Positions 46,149 to 57,784 of a stretch of DNA of 64,000 bases are shown here, piece by piece (positions within the stretch are counted from its first letter, which is position 1; the number at the start of each line of letters is the position of its first letter). The notes beneath the pieces are model-generated. The model searched no databases and was not told where the DNA came from. It saw nothing but the letters and a program-made list of their open reading frames with translations. The translations under genes and the position numbers were made by a program. The DNA comes from Zingiber officinale. Taxonomy: Eukaryota > Streptophyta > Magnoliopsida > Zingiberales > Zingiberaceae. The stretch covers positions 104,019,712 through 104,083,711 of the forward strand of contig NC_055991.1 of the NCBI RefSeq assembly GCF_018446385.1. The letters run 5' to 3'.

Positions 46149-46195
46149 AGGAAGCTCTTCAACAGACTAATCGCCAAGAAGAGCAACATCATCAA

Positions 46196-46401
46196 ATGGC
46201 TGACTCAAGCATTCATCCACCCAAATTCGAAGAGAATTCTCTTGGTGGAAGAAGAGAATGGAGGTATTTTTCGAAACCGATTTTGACATTATGCTAATCA
46301 TGGAAAATGGTTTCGAAATGCCTAGAGATCAAAACAATGAGATATTAGAGAAAATAAGATGGAACAAGAAGCAAAGGGAAGAGCATCTAGCAAACTCAAA
46401 G
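46196..46401 (+). pseudogene. Copia H gag start, interrupted
   Basis: MADSSIHPPKFEEN starts at 46196. After a frameshift near 46235 the capsid sequence continues as RMEVFFETDFDIMLIMENGF and KKQREEHLANSK. The reading frame is then interrupted by the CACTA element, and the K-A-L codons resume across its AAG duplication at 51876. Downstream gag is not recognisable. Confidence 0.75.
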
Positions 46402-46414
46402 CACTACAACAAAA

Positions 46415-46720
46415 ACCTTCATAGACATCGGTTTTCCACCGGTGTCTATTTCATTTTCGACCGATGTCTATGAAGCCGATGTTAAAAGTCTGCCATTTTA
46501 GACATCGGGTTAAAATCGATGTAATATCACTTAACGACACCGGTCTTCGAATCGGTTATTAACCGGTGTAGTATCACTTAACGACACCGTTTCATCAACG
46601 GTGTAAAACCGATGTAATATTGTATGTTAATAACACCAGTTTTGGCAGCGGTAAATGACCGATGTAATATTAGTTAATAACACCGGTTTTGCAGCGGTGG
46701 AAAACCGATGTAATATGTAT
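46415..46720. repeat. CACTA left subterminal repeats
   Basis: About six degenerate units of 50-65 bp with (A/C)ACCGGT(T/G)TT and AACCGATGTAATAT words. These are the presumed transposase-binding array. Confidence 0.85.
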
Positions 46721-47977
46721 ATTTTTTACAGCACAAATTTGATTTCCGAAACAATGAAAAACCGACAATAAAAAAAAATACACAAATATTCACAAATTAT
46801 ACAAATATTCTTCATTCAATAATATCCATAAAATACACAAATTATATAAATAATCTTCTTACAACAATATCCATAAAATACCCAAACATTCTTTTTACAT
46901 CAAAAGCTAGCTAATAGATATCAAAATCAAGGTAGAACATTCTTTTAACACATCAAGGTAGAACCGCACTTCAAATGTAATCTGGCATGCATTCAACCCA
47001 CTCGAACCGCACTTCGTCAATTTCAACTCTGGAGTACTTGAGATTTGTAAACTGTAAAAACACATAAATCCACCATATGTCAAATAACTAAAACAAATGT
47101 GTACATGTATCAAATAAAATAGAATACTGAGTTTTTAAAAGCTGCTGTGGAAGATAAAGAATATAACATAGAATCTAAAACTTTCATATATGACACTTAG
47201 TATATGCTGCTTAGAATATAACATAGATAATTTGCTCCTTCTAATTCAAGTGTACAGATTGATAAGAACCGACAGCATCATACAACAACTTACTAGGCAT
47301 GATAATGGTTGAACAAAGAAATATGACTACACAACAAATCCAGTGAAGGAAGCATAGAAGAACAAAGCTACCTCTGATGAAGAGATATACTATTTATTGT
47401 ACTACCTCTGATGTCATCTTGGTATCCTGAATATCCTGCACTAAGCCCCCTATTTTCTGTGATTTCTGCTACCAACCACAGCAGCAAGGAATGCGGCAAG
47501 AAGGCAGCTGCCTCCTTAGTTCAGCACCCAAAACAGCAAGTTAGAGCTTCCTTTTGGGTCCATTCAATCCTCTAGTAAGTAGAAACTATTTTCCCTTTGG
47601 TTTATGATGGATTTGGAGTGTCTTGACCTAAGATATAATCCTCTTGTAGCCCTCTATATTAAAGGCCAGCATACATGGAAAATTCAGCATGTTCTTCTGA
47701 AGTCATAACAGGGTAGGTAAACTTTACTTGTAGTTTTTATTCATTTGCTTCATGTAGAAGTAGATTCTAGTAAATTCCCACACATTTAATGTTTAATGAC
47801 AGGATGACAGGATGAATTTTGAATTTAAGTAATAGCAATAAAGTTAAACTAGATAACTTGGACAACGTATGATTTGAACACATCAGAAACAATTCAAAGA
47901 AATGTCAATCAATCAAAAAAAATTAAAGAAACTAGTCACAGGACAACATCGAGACTGAGGCAAAATAATTAGCTTGC

Positions 47978-48058
47978 CTTTTGTGCTTCAGTCAAGGTGC
48001 GACCAAATCGAGGAGGAGCAGGCCTCTTAGTTAGCCTTTTTACATCTACCTCTGCTCC
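47978..48058 (-). pseudogene. Exon-like segment captured in the CACTA element
   Basis: An 81-bp minus-strand segment, exactly 27 codons in phase 0 (VDVKRLTKRPAPPRFGRTL core). It is preceded by an acceptor TCTAACAG and followed by AAAAG|GCAAGCT, which fits a rare GC-AG donor. I do not recognise the protein. Confidence 0.5.
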
Positions 48059-48639
48059 CTGTTAGAGTGTAAAGAAATGCAACAAGGAGAATAAGAATCA
48101 GATAAAAGATAAAGAACGTATTAGGAAAAGTGCAAACATTGTGTCTACAAACTCCCTAATATTCTGAACATTTAAATGTTCCTCTCTTCAAGAAGAAAAG
48201 TACATGGATATATTACTAGATGGAAAGCCCTAACAAATATTTTTACCATTTCATATTTAGGTATTTCTGCCAGACTTCACAACACGACCCCGGTAGATCA
48301 TACCTGTTTACTACAAAATAAACAGAGTCTGGCTTTGCTTGGATAACTGTTTTGACAAAAAAAAATGGAGAACACATGGATTACCTAGTTCTGTACAGCA
48401 GTGGCCAGTTATTCTAGCTTGCATATTCTTTAGCTAGACGACGAATCAACCTGCATCATCCAAGAATATGAATCATGGTTCGATGTAGGCAACATGATGA
48501 ATCTCAGTTTGAGGATTCGCTTACAGTGAATTAGCTTTCTACCCAGGCACCGAGAGCAAGCATATGATATGAGCAGAAATGATCCAAGAATCTCGAAATG
48601 CCATGTAAATGGACACATGTAAGTTCACCAATACCAGAA

Positions 48640-48711
48640 AAATGTCAATCTTAGGACTGAGAAGGCCCCTGGTATTTCTCGATTGATTCCCTTTTGTGTT
48701 CGGGATCCATG
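48640..48711 (-). pseudogene. Second exon-like segment in the CACTA element
   Basis: After an acceptor AAATTGCAG the minus strand reads C-ATG with MDPEHKRESIEKYQGPSQS, then a stop. It could be the start or an inner exon of a captured gene. Source unknown. Confidence 0.4.
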
Positions 48712-50966
48712 CTGCAATTTTAAAATCTCACAATTAACAAAATAGGTTGAGTGACTATGTATTGTCCTTAATAAGTAGTTTAATGTTTCAATCTTACCTA
48801 AATAGAAATTTTGAGGAACAAAATAACTAGAGCAGGTTAGCTGGGAAAATTTTAGAATGTTTTAACGTTGTTTATCGAATGGTATAAGTTATCTTTTACT
48901 AGCAATGATAATAAGCTTCAGCATAAAGATTCTTAGTACCAAATCAAATCCTTTACTAACAAATAAAATTCAACAGCCGACGACAACCTCTGGTGGCACA
49001 CAAAACTGGGTATTTCATATCAGTCTCAACATCCTTTTGAACCAGAGCTATGGGCTGTAACAGGTCATGAGACCACAAAACTTGCTTTTAAGGGTTGAAC
49101 ATAGAAATTGAGAAGCCTAAAACGTTGCATTTTTTGCATGTGAGGAAGCTAACTAATTTCATTCAAACACGAATTAATTTAGCATCTATTCAGAATAATT
49201 AAAATAAACCATGATGATTGACAAAGGCCTCCTTCACCATAAGCAAGACCATATACCACATTTAAATGGGGGAATTAAATCTAACTTTGGTCATACTGGT
49301 TGATAGAACATTCTTCTGATTTATTTTGCACTGAAGCTGAATTTGACACAAATGCAAACGAACATCTAAAAATCTGAAATAGGAATAATGACCAAAACAT
49401 AGCTGAAAATGAACAGATAACTGAAGGACAAAAAATAAAAATAATAATAATTTGGGTCAAACATGCAAGTTCAAAATCATTTAATGTACTTGAATTCTCT
49501 TCTGATACATCCTTCAAAAAAGTGTACACAAATTAATGAAGTTGAGCATGAAGAACCCTACAATCAAGTTTGAAGGGTTCAAAATATTTATTTTCATTGA
49601 TAGCTTATTAAAGTTGTCCTGTTAAGTAATATTATTGGAACACTTGAATTTAAAGATGCAAAAAGGAAGAGTGATTAATCCTGTCGTCATTCTTGGTGTT
49701 GTTATTTTCCAACCATAGTTTGCTTATTAAATGTCAACCATTTTGAAAGGAGATCAACTTTTCATGCTTAATGAATTTGTTAGCAGAACACTCTTTGCTG
49801 CATATATAAAGTAGTTGACTCCACCAAAATAGACGCTTCCTTGTTTCAACATCAGTGAGCAAAAGATCCTATTTAAGTGTTTGACAGGTTATTCACATTT
49901 TTCTAAGAGAACCTTCCATTTTAATTAAGGGCAAGGTTTGTTCTATTTCATTCAGATTTCCCCATGAGTGGTTTAGCATTTGAACCACAAGTACTCATAA
50001 CATAGATATAGGTATGCAAGACTTTGTAATAAGTCTAAAACTAAAAATTCTACATAGCACGTTTCCAGGTTAAATCCAGAATTTATATCATGTAGCTTGG
50101 CACATTACTTCACTGATAATATCTAAAGCCCAATGTGGGACTTTCAGTCAAAAGCCTAGAGAACTTTAGATCCTTAAGGGAAAAAAAAGTTCAAAACCAT
50201 GCCAAGCTACTAACCTGTAAACCTTGCATTGATGATTGGTTGAGGTTTATGGCGATCTTCTTCCTTTTACTTCCCTTCAAATTTAATGAATTGTGGATTT
50301 TGAAATTTGTGAGGATGAAATGATAATAGCCCTAGTGGGATAAGGTTTAGTTGTTGTTGTTGTTGTTGTTGAGGATGAAATCATAACTTGTGAGATGTTG
50401 CCAAATGAAATAAATAAATCAGGATTCCAACATCTAAGACTTAATATTGAGAGAAAATGAGCAAATGTGGAGAGACAACGACAACAAATGGTTTTCATAG
50501 ACTAAAAGGAGTTTATGATAATAACCAAGAACACAATCACACTTGACTTAACTTAACTGAATTGGTTAAGTACTAGAACACAATCACAATTAAAAGTTAA
50601 GTATAGGAAGCCATAATGCTAATAGATTAAACGAGCTTCAACTGAAGGATTACAAGACCAATTCAGCAAGAAAGTTCACGCATTTTAGAATTATCCACGG
50701 ATGAAAGAGAATTAATCCATGGGTTTAAAAAGAAACAATTTTTTTGATTCCATATGAGGCACAAACACGAAGAACCAGCCAAACCAGAAATCTACCCAGA
50801 TTAATTTGGCCATTTTGTTTCTTGCCAAAAAAATAAAAATAAAATAATCAACCAAATAACTTTGTTCCAGCACATGAATCCAAACAAAACCTAACCATTA
50901 GTGATTCCCTAAGGAAACAGAAGACAATTAGGCAAGAATCCAATAAAGAAAAGAGGGGAAATTACC

Positions 50967-51560
50967 AGAGCGACGATGAAGATTCAACGCAGGACCAGGA
51001 TGGCTTGCTGCTGGATGGTAATGGTGGTACTATTTTTTCCCAACCAGGATTTGGACCGCGACGCTTCTGCTAGGGCTCGCGGAGAGGGTCGTGGCTCGCG
51101 GCAAGGAAGGTGTCTGGCCGCTGCTGCTTGCGCTTGCGGTGAGGAGACTGCTCGCGGAGAGGAAGGTGGCTCGCGGAGAGGAATAGGGTTCGCGGAGAGC
51201 TCTAGCTCGCGGATGCTCGCGGCGAGGAAGGTGCGGTGGCTCGCGGCGAGGAAGGTGGCTGGTCGCGAAGAGGAGCTCGCTCGTGGAGAGGGCGGTGGCT
51301 CGCGGAGAGGAAGGTGGCTAGGGCTCGCGGAGAGGAGCTCGCTCGCGGGCGGTGCTTTTTTTTTATGCGACGCGGCTTTTTTTTTTCTTCTTCCGCGGAC
51401 TGGACCAACAAAAAAAACAAGCGAGACTGCGAGCAACGTGGCCGAGGTTTCACAACGCGGACGGAGAAGCAAGGGCGTCGATCTAGGAAGGAGAAGAGGC
51501 AGATGAGATTGTGAGAGATGGTCGGAGGTTTAGATTTAGGTTTAGACGAGAGAGATGGTC
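50967..51560 (-). other. GC-rich repeat island in the CACTA element
   Basis: CpG-rich tandem words (GCTCGCGGAGAGG and GGCGAGGAAGGTGGCT) in about twelve degenerate copies at 51070-51350. The long open frames on both strands (176 and 162 codons) are low-complexity Ala/Arg/Gly/Ser. On the minus strand it ends in a splice-donor-like CTCTG|GTAATTT, so it may be the first exon and leader of the captured gene. Confidence 0.5.
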
Positions 51561-51654
51561 GCGTGAGGAAGGGGCGCGATATAGATTTAGGTTTGGAGGG
51601 AACTTCACAGTGTTACAAATTTTGGCTGTGGGAATATTAAAATATTTTATTTTG

Positions 51655-51865
51655 GTTCATTAACACCGGATTTTAAAAATCGCAGTTAAAATCAGTGTCT
51701 ATTAACGAAAAAAGGCGCTCATAGACATCGCCTAAAAAACCGATGTCTATGAGCTAAAATATGCGCTCATAGACACCGGTTTTTGAAAAAACCGGTGTAA
51801 AATACTCAAAAACATCGGTTTTTGCTTAAAACTGTTGTTGTTCCACTGATGTCTATGAGGGTTTT
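51655..51865. repeat. CACTA right subterminal repeats
   Basis: Inverted counterpart of the left array: ACACCGG, CGATGTCTATGAGC (twice), ACACCGGTTTTTGAAA and ACATCGGTTTTTGC words. Confidence 0.85.
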
Positions 51866-51875
51866 TGTTGTAGTG

Positions 51876-52311
51876 AAGGCCTTACACTACCACATGTAGT
51901 GAGGATAAGCTTATATTTTTAATGACTTCTATACCTTATAAAGGTGGAGTATGGTGGGATACTCTTGATAGAAGTGTCACCTATGCGAGTGTGAAGACAG
52001 ACCGCTTCAATGAAACACTTATGAATCGAAGATGGTGTCCATGACCAAAACAGAACCAACCATGAGAACCAAAAATGGGTGAGATAAGTCTCTGTGTGGA
52101 TGTTATTATCTTAGTATACACCAACAGCTGAGCAGTTTAAGACATCACGTTCACTGCGCAGCCTAGTATGCTCGATAGCATTCCACTATGGAAGGTTCAA
52201 AGCCACGAGCTACATTTCCCGATGCATTGACTTATCGATTGGATTCTTGTGAAGTGTCAGCATACATACATGCACTACATGCATTAATTTCAATTCATAT
52301 ATGTGGGGAAT
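51876..52311. other. Unassigned sequence after the CACTA element
   Basis: Starts with the AAG duplication and a few codons compatible with gag (K-A-L), then contains stops. 52188-52373 is a short open frame with no recognised motif. It is probably remaining repeat DNA. Confidence 0.4.
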
Positions 52312-53500
52312 TATTGGATACGATTTTGCAAACCCAAATCTTGGTTCCATCAATCGTTGAAAGTCAAGTTTGACTTCAAAATCGAAATCTATGTTTCACG
52401 TAGATAAATCTGGACTATTAATTTTCTCAAAACCGATTACGAGTGAATGAGAAATTAATTGTTCAAAGATGTGCTCAAATTAACATTAAGGAAAAAGATG
52501 GGGTTTTTGTCCCACATCGTTAACCGATGAGAGCCAGCGTTTCCTTATATGTGTTGTTGTGTTAATGTTGTTAATACAAAAGCACAAGTGCTCTCTATCC
52601 TTGGACAAGTAGGCCCGCCACCTGCGCAATGGGCGTTTTGTTGGCGGTGATGTGGCATGGTCGGGTGACGAGGTAGTGCTTATATGGCACGTGACTGTGT
52701 AGAGAACAATGACTAGATTGGGCGAACAGATGGTGATCGTCAGATTAAAGATGAGGACAGATCGCAAGTAGATGCGATCTAGAGCGTCGGATTCTAATCT
52801 GGCTCTTGAAGAGGAAGGGTTGATCTGAAGCGTCGGATTAAATGTTGTAATCTGACGGCTGAGATCAAGATGGGATCTGAAGAGTTATAACTCTTCAGAT
52901 CAAGGGACGAGATCATATCAGAATCTGAAGAGTTATATCTCTTCAGATCTGATGGCTGAGATCAAAGGACCTTTAAAGGGTTATACCCTTTCAAAATGAA
53001 TGATCCAGATCAGTCCAAACCAAGGGTAACTCTTCAGATCTGATGGCTGAGATCAAAGGACCTTTAAAGGGTTATACCCTTTCAAAATGAATGATCCAGA
53101 TCAGTCCAAACCAAGGGTAACTTACCTCTTCACCCAATATAAATATATCTCTCTCCTTCTTAGAAATCATTCATTCAAAAAGCATTTGCATTCAAATCAT
53201 CTCTTGCATAATAGAGTCCATCTCTTGCATAAGAAGAGTCCAAAAAGCCTATGAGAAGGTTTATCGGTCTTGAAATTTGAAGAATCATTCGTCCATCTCT
53301 TGCATAATTAAGAAGAGTCCAAAAAGCCTACGAGAAGATTCATCGGTCTCAAAATTTGAAGTGCTACTATTTCGAGACGTCGTCGTTGTATCTTGGGAAC
53401 GAATTGCTGCTATCCGTGAGCATCGTAGCGGAGCAATATCGTTTTACCGAGATAGTGCCGAACATTAACCTCGACGACAACTCAGTTTGTTTCCTCCCAA
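52312..53500 (+). mobile_element. LTR-like sequence with tandem duplications
   Basis: A TGTGGGGAATTATTGG start, a TATA box (CAATATAAATATATC, 53135-53149) followed by a CT-rich leader, and a U5-like end near 53490 suggest a plus-strand LTR. It has no recognisable PBS, gag or target duplication, so the boundaries are guesses. Two internal duplications are clear: 91 bp twice (52939-53120), and about 50 bp spaced by 80 (53232 and 53312). Confidence 0.45.
52939..53120. repeat. 91-bp perfect-looking tandem duplication
   Basis: Units 52939-53029 and 53030-53120 appear identical by eye, beginning CTCTTCAGATCTGATGG and ending CAAGGGTAA. It includes an inverted pair TTAAAGGGTTATACCCTTT. The duplication lies just upstream of the TATA box. 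Confidence 0.9.
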
Positions 53501-53869
53501 TCATAATCTTCCGAAAATCCCGATAGCCGATTAAAATCGACTATGTCAAATATCGAAGAGTAAATTTAGAAATTCAAGGACTCACACATACAATATGAGA
53601 GCAAGCAAGTAGAGCAATAGCCAATAAGAGTTTGACTACCGAAGATGGACATATAATAATAAGAGAACTCTGAGTTTATTTTTTATGCAATTAATGATGC
53701 AATAGGTTAGGAATGCAATGATGCAATAGATTAGGGAGATGGATATATAAACTATAGAAGTGGAAAAAGTTTGAATCAATCTTTCGTTGACTTGTCATCA
53801 TTATTACTTTATAATGGAGAAGAAAAAGCAAATTGATTAATTATCCATTCTACCAGATCTAAAGTTGGG

Positions 53870-54380
53870 TCCATTTTAGCTTCAGCTTCCGTATATATTA
53901 ATTGGCCAAGTAAAAAAAAGGTGTGGACTCGGTCATTAATTTATGGTTTTGATAATTTGTAAATGTACTAAAACGAAGAAATAAAGTGATATCATAATTT
54001 TTTTATGCTATCTAAAATTCTGTCATTAATTATTTTAAAAAAATATTTATCTTGTAGAACTTTTTTTCAAAATACAAAAAAGGTGAATATGTGAAAGACG
54101 TATGTTATCTAGCTATGAGAAGTAAAGTGAAATTAGATATTAAAGAATCACATTATATGATTATTCAAAATAGAAAAGTTGCAGGTAAGTAAGTAATCAA
54201 ATTATTGTCCTTTCTCGTGCATGGAGTTGTACTCATCCTTAGGGTTATTTTCCTGCTATTTGGTATCATCTCGTCATGGTTGACATGTTAGTTGGATTTT
54301 GATTGGGTTGTGTCACATGCCAAGAAACGTTTACCTTGGTGATGGACGTGTTTTAACAAATAAAGTTCATCAGAGTAGAT
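53870..54380 (+). promoter_or_regulatory. GLP2 distal upstream region
   Basis: Collinear with 15417-15950 and 62028-62431, but without the copia F LTR at its left end: AAAGTTGGGTCC continues into unrelated sequence. It contains CATGCCAAGAAACGTTTAC (54321-54339). Confidence 0.75.
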
Positions 54381-54575
54381 GATAAATAAGGAGCAGGTGA
54401 AGACTATAAGCATTGACTGCAGCAGAAGGAAATTAAGCCACCGTAATAGACTTTTCAACTTGATATCTCAGGTAAGAACATTTCAAACCTAGCTTGTAAT
54501 TACCCGCATCTGTTCTATATAAACCCATCAGCTCTGAGCTCTCAATCCATTCACCATTAACCTCCAGCGCTAGGT
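54381..54575 (+). promoter_or_regulatory. GLP2 core promoter and 5' UTR
   Basis: TATA box CTATATAAAC at 54515-54524, 53-61 bp before the ATG. Conserved upstream words AGCAGAAGGAAA and TAGACTTTTCAACTTGAT are shared with GLP1. Confidence 0.85.
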
Positions 54576-55338
54576 ATGGCTGTTAAACTCCTCCTCATTG
54601 CACTGCTTGCCTTGGCTTCCTGCAGTGCAATATTGGCTTCCGATCCTAGTCCCCTGCAGGACTTCTGCGTCGCCGATCTTCAATCAAAGGGTTTGCATGC
54701 ATTTAACTTTTATCACGATCGTTTAACAAAATCGTTCCTCTCCAGTATTATATAAATCGATATTTTAATTGGCAGTATTCGTAAATGGATTTCCATGCAA
54801 GAACGCGGACGACGTGAGAGCGGAAGACTTCTTCCGTAGCGGCCTTGATAGGCCCGGCGATACCAACAACTACCTTCGCTCTAATGTCACCCCCGTAAAC
54901 GTGAACCAAATCCCCGGGTTGAACACGCTCGGCATCTCCTTGGTTCGCATTGACTATGCTCCTAATGGTCTCAACCCTCCTCACACCCACCCACGCGCCA
55001 CGGAGATCCTCGCCGTGCTAGAAGGAGAGCTCTACGTTGGCTTTGTGACCTCCAACCTCAACGGCGGCGGCAACCGCCTATTCACCAAGAATCTGAGAAA
55101 GGGTGATGTGTTTGTGTTCCCGGAGGGCCTCATCCACTTCCAGTTTAACACAGGGAAAACTAATGCGATCGCGTTCGCCGGTCTCAGTAGCCAAAACCCA
55201 GGCGTCATCACTATCGCCAACGCTGTGTTCGGGTCGCAGCCGCCTATTTCTGATGATGTGCTCGCCAAGGCTTTCCAAGTGGACAAAAACCTTGTTGACT
55301 GGCTCCAGGCGCAGTTCTGGACCGACAACAACTACTAG
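54576..55338 (+). CDS. Germin-like protein GLP2 (two exons)
   Basis: Paralogue of GLP1, 225 residues, exons 54576-54690 and 54776-55338. A signal peptide ends near residue 21. Cys31 and Cys46 are present, and so are all four Mn ligands ([10 protein letters not shown] and [13 protein letters not shown]). The sequon is SNVT (Asn75). Residue 60 is Ser, so there is no extra Cys. It differs from GLP1 mainly at residues 35-80 and near the C-terminus, while the central cupin core is almost identical in DNA. The promoter is compact and uninterrupted, so this is the more likely expressed copy. A role in apoplastic oxidative or defence responses is a family inference. Confidence 0.95.
54691..54775 (+). 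other. GLP2 intron
   Basis: 85-bp intron, donor AAGG|GTTTGC and acceptor TTGGCAG|TATTC. Same position and phase as in GLP1. Confidence 0.9.
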
Positions 55339-55480
55339 AAACCTGCTTTGGTGTTCATGCATGCTATATATGTTGGAATAAGAAAGCCAGCAGTAGCGTC
55401 ACTACTGTCTGTTAGCATGTTATGTTATAATTTTTTATATCAGTCGACGTCAATATGTAATGAATAATTGAAGACAACTT
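55339..55480 (+). terminator. GLP2 3' UTR
   Basis: Shares AGCAGTAGCGTCACTACTGT and TTAGCATG words with GLP1. The signal is AATAAT (55463-55468) rather than AATAAA. Confidence 0.6.
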
Positions 55481-55659
55481 GATGAGATGGCCTACTAGAA
55501 AATAATAATATTTTATTCTAATTTCAGTCGGGCGCATATATTGTAATTCAATTAATCGACTAAAGTTGATTGAGTTGACCGACTAACTGAAGTTGAGTTA
55601 ATCAAAATAATCAAGATTTATTCTTTGCCTAATAAAGTGTACGGCAACCTGAGTCGAAT

Positions 55660-56003
55660 TCGATTGGAGTTTGAGTCATCAATAAAAAGGTTATATATTT
55701 TTCTAGGTGAGTTGCATGGTTAATCAGAGATTGAGCCAATTAAAGATAAAGTCGTTAGACCAAAATATCACATAATAATCCATTTGAATCAACTAGTAGA
55801 GGTTAATGAGCTAATTGAAATTCATATTGAATCGATTGGAGTTGAGTCATCAAAAAAAAAAAAAGATTATATATTTTTATAAGTCAGTTGGTTGACGAGA
55901 GATTGAGTCAATTAAAGATAAAGTTGTCAGACAAAAATCCCACCTAATAATCCATGTATTATTAACTAATAGAGGTTGAAATTATTGAAAATTATGTTAA
56001 ATT
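55660..56003. repeat. 172-bp diverged tandem duplication
   Basis: CGATTGGAGTT(T)GAGTCATCAA recurs at 55661 and 55833, followed in each by TTATATATTTTT, GAGATTGAG(C/T)CAATTAAAGAT and TAATAATCCAT. There is no coding potential in 55480-56500. Confidence 0.85.
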
Positions 56004-56505
56004 GATTGAAGATAAAATTATTGGATAAATAAGTTAATTATTATCCGATTGAATCACTTGATGCTACTTTGAGTCGATTGATGAAGATTTGAGCCAACTG
56101 AAAAAGAAACAATCATTGCGGTTTTTAGTCAACTAAGGTAGAAATAAGTCATCTAGATTGCAACTAATAAGGGAGCAATAAATCACATACTCTAAAACTT
56201 CATTTGTCTACTTCATTTTTCATGCTCAGAAATGCTTTAGACAATTTAGAAGGAGATTCATCTTTAGAAAGGTTCATTCTTTGATTTTTTTTTTTTCTAT
56301 TGTTACCTTCTCTTGTATCTTAATTATTGATCTTTTGTAAAAGAGAAAAGCAAATAAAGTTTTGTACTAGATTTCTTCACCTTCTTGAAAAAGTTACTTT
56401 TTCATTATAGAGGATTTCTATGGAGTGACTCACATAAGGAATTAATAGATTGAAGAGTAAAACTCAATAGGTCCGAACCATATTATATCCTTGTGTTAGC
56501 ATTGC

Positions 56506-57700
56506 CACTATGTGAAAATTTATAATAGACTTCGCCATTATTTACCTTAGTAATCAGTAATTACGAAGTAACATATTACAATCAACTTCGATAATAAATT
56601 TAATATAATAAATACTATTTTAGACTTCATATATTAAAAAATACAGGTATCACTTCTAATTTTATCTAATATTTTACTTCATAATACATATTTGATGAAG
56701 TAATAAATCACAAAATCAAACTGATAGATCTAAGTGTTGAAGTAATAAGTTTGAACTGGTTAAAATATTTTTCCTTGTTGAATCGGTTTACTTTTTTCCA
56801 TGCGTGAACCCTAAGTACCTTTTTTTCGCCGTCTCACTTCACCCTACACCCTCTTCATATTTTTTCACCTCAAGCATACAATCCACTTCACCCCGCGACC
56901 TTTGACCCCCCCCCCCCCCCCCCCCTCACGACGCACGCAAATCCACTTCTCCCGGCATCCTTCGAGCTTTTTCCCTTGACGTATGGAGATCCTTTTCTCT
57001 TTGCAGCACTAGATTTGTTCCCGCTCTGATCTCTTCTTTCCTTTCTTCTCTGCCTCGCTGTTAGGTTTCTTTTCCTTTCCTCTCCGTTGCATTGTCTCTA
57101 ACTGATCCTAAGAGCGTTGTTTCTAACTAATCCTAAGAGGCAAGTGTTATTCTCTAGTTTATTGATATTACTGTTTTGACATGAATTTTGAAGTAAAACC
57201 TCATGGAGCAGGTCAAGAATTATACATATGAACTAAAATATGATTAATCATTATTTCCAATTGAAAGTTTAGTCAAGATCTTCATTGTTTATGTATTGTG
57301 AGGCTTTATCTAGCACTCACCCTTTAGTTATTATTCCAGTAGATAAATATTTCTAGCACTGTTTTTACTTGACTGCATTTACTTTCTTAGCTAATGGATT
57401 TTTCTTTCATATAACATGGAACATTAGTATGGTTGTCAACATGTTTTACTATTAGCTTTGAAAAAAAATATATCATCAACAAGCATGCTATAATTCAATA
57501 CTTGGATTATTTTTTACTATAACTCTTAGTTTTTCAAGGAAAGTGCTACAATATTTAGTAAATGAATAAAATTGGTGCAATGTTAGCATCAAAAGTTGAT
57601 TCTACCACGTCTATAAAGCTTAGAATATATTTTCTTTCCTTTGAGAACGGTTGAACTTCCAATTTTTTATATAGCTTAGTTACTTAAGAAAACAAGATGA
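56506..57700. mobile_element. CACTA-like terminus, degraded
   Basis: Begins CACTATGTGAAAATTTATAATAG, a typical CACTA end, followed by subterminal-like ACTTCG/CGAAGT words to 56740. It contains a 20-C tract (56906-56925). A matching right end was not found, and no transposase is visible. Confidence 0.45.
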
Positions 57701-57784
57701 GATTTGATATGGGTTATGATAGATCGGCCTAGCGAGTGTAGGAGGAGTTTAGGTCAAGAGAGATAAGAAAAGTAGATAGTCAGT

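Larger units (their letters stand above)
46402..51875. mobile_element. Non-autonomous CACTA (En/Spm) transposon
   Basis: A 5474-bp element with termini CACTACAACAAAAAC... and ...GTTTTTGTTGTAGTG, a perfect inverted repeat of at least 14 bp. It is flanked by the 3-bp duplication AAG (46399-46401, 51876-51878). Both ends carry subterminal repeats with ACACCGGT and CCGATGT words. No TnpA/TnpD-type transposase was found. The interior contains exon-like segments and a GC-rich island, so this looks like a gene-capturing, Pack-type derivative that depends on a transposase elsewhere. It sits in gag of copia H. Confidence 0.92.

Noticed and set aside
50976-51506. 176-codon plus-strand frame and 162-codon minus-strand frame in the GC-rich island
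   Set aside because: Low-complexity Ala/Arg/Gly repeats open in several frames because of composition; no domain is recognisable.
54769-54790. Apparent GLP2 start inside the intron (a frame reading MAVFVNGF)
   Set aside because: It uses intron sequence TTGGCAG as a start. The true ATG at 54576 gives the signal peptide and matches GLP1 through a canonical intron.
54748-55362. Minus-strand open frames of 80-99 codons over GLP2, and the same at 42155-42768 over GLP1
   Set aside because: They are antisense shadows of conserved cupin exons; both paralogues show them because the exon DNA is nearly identical.
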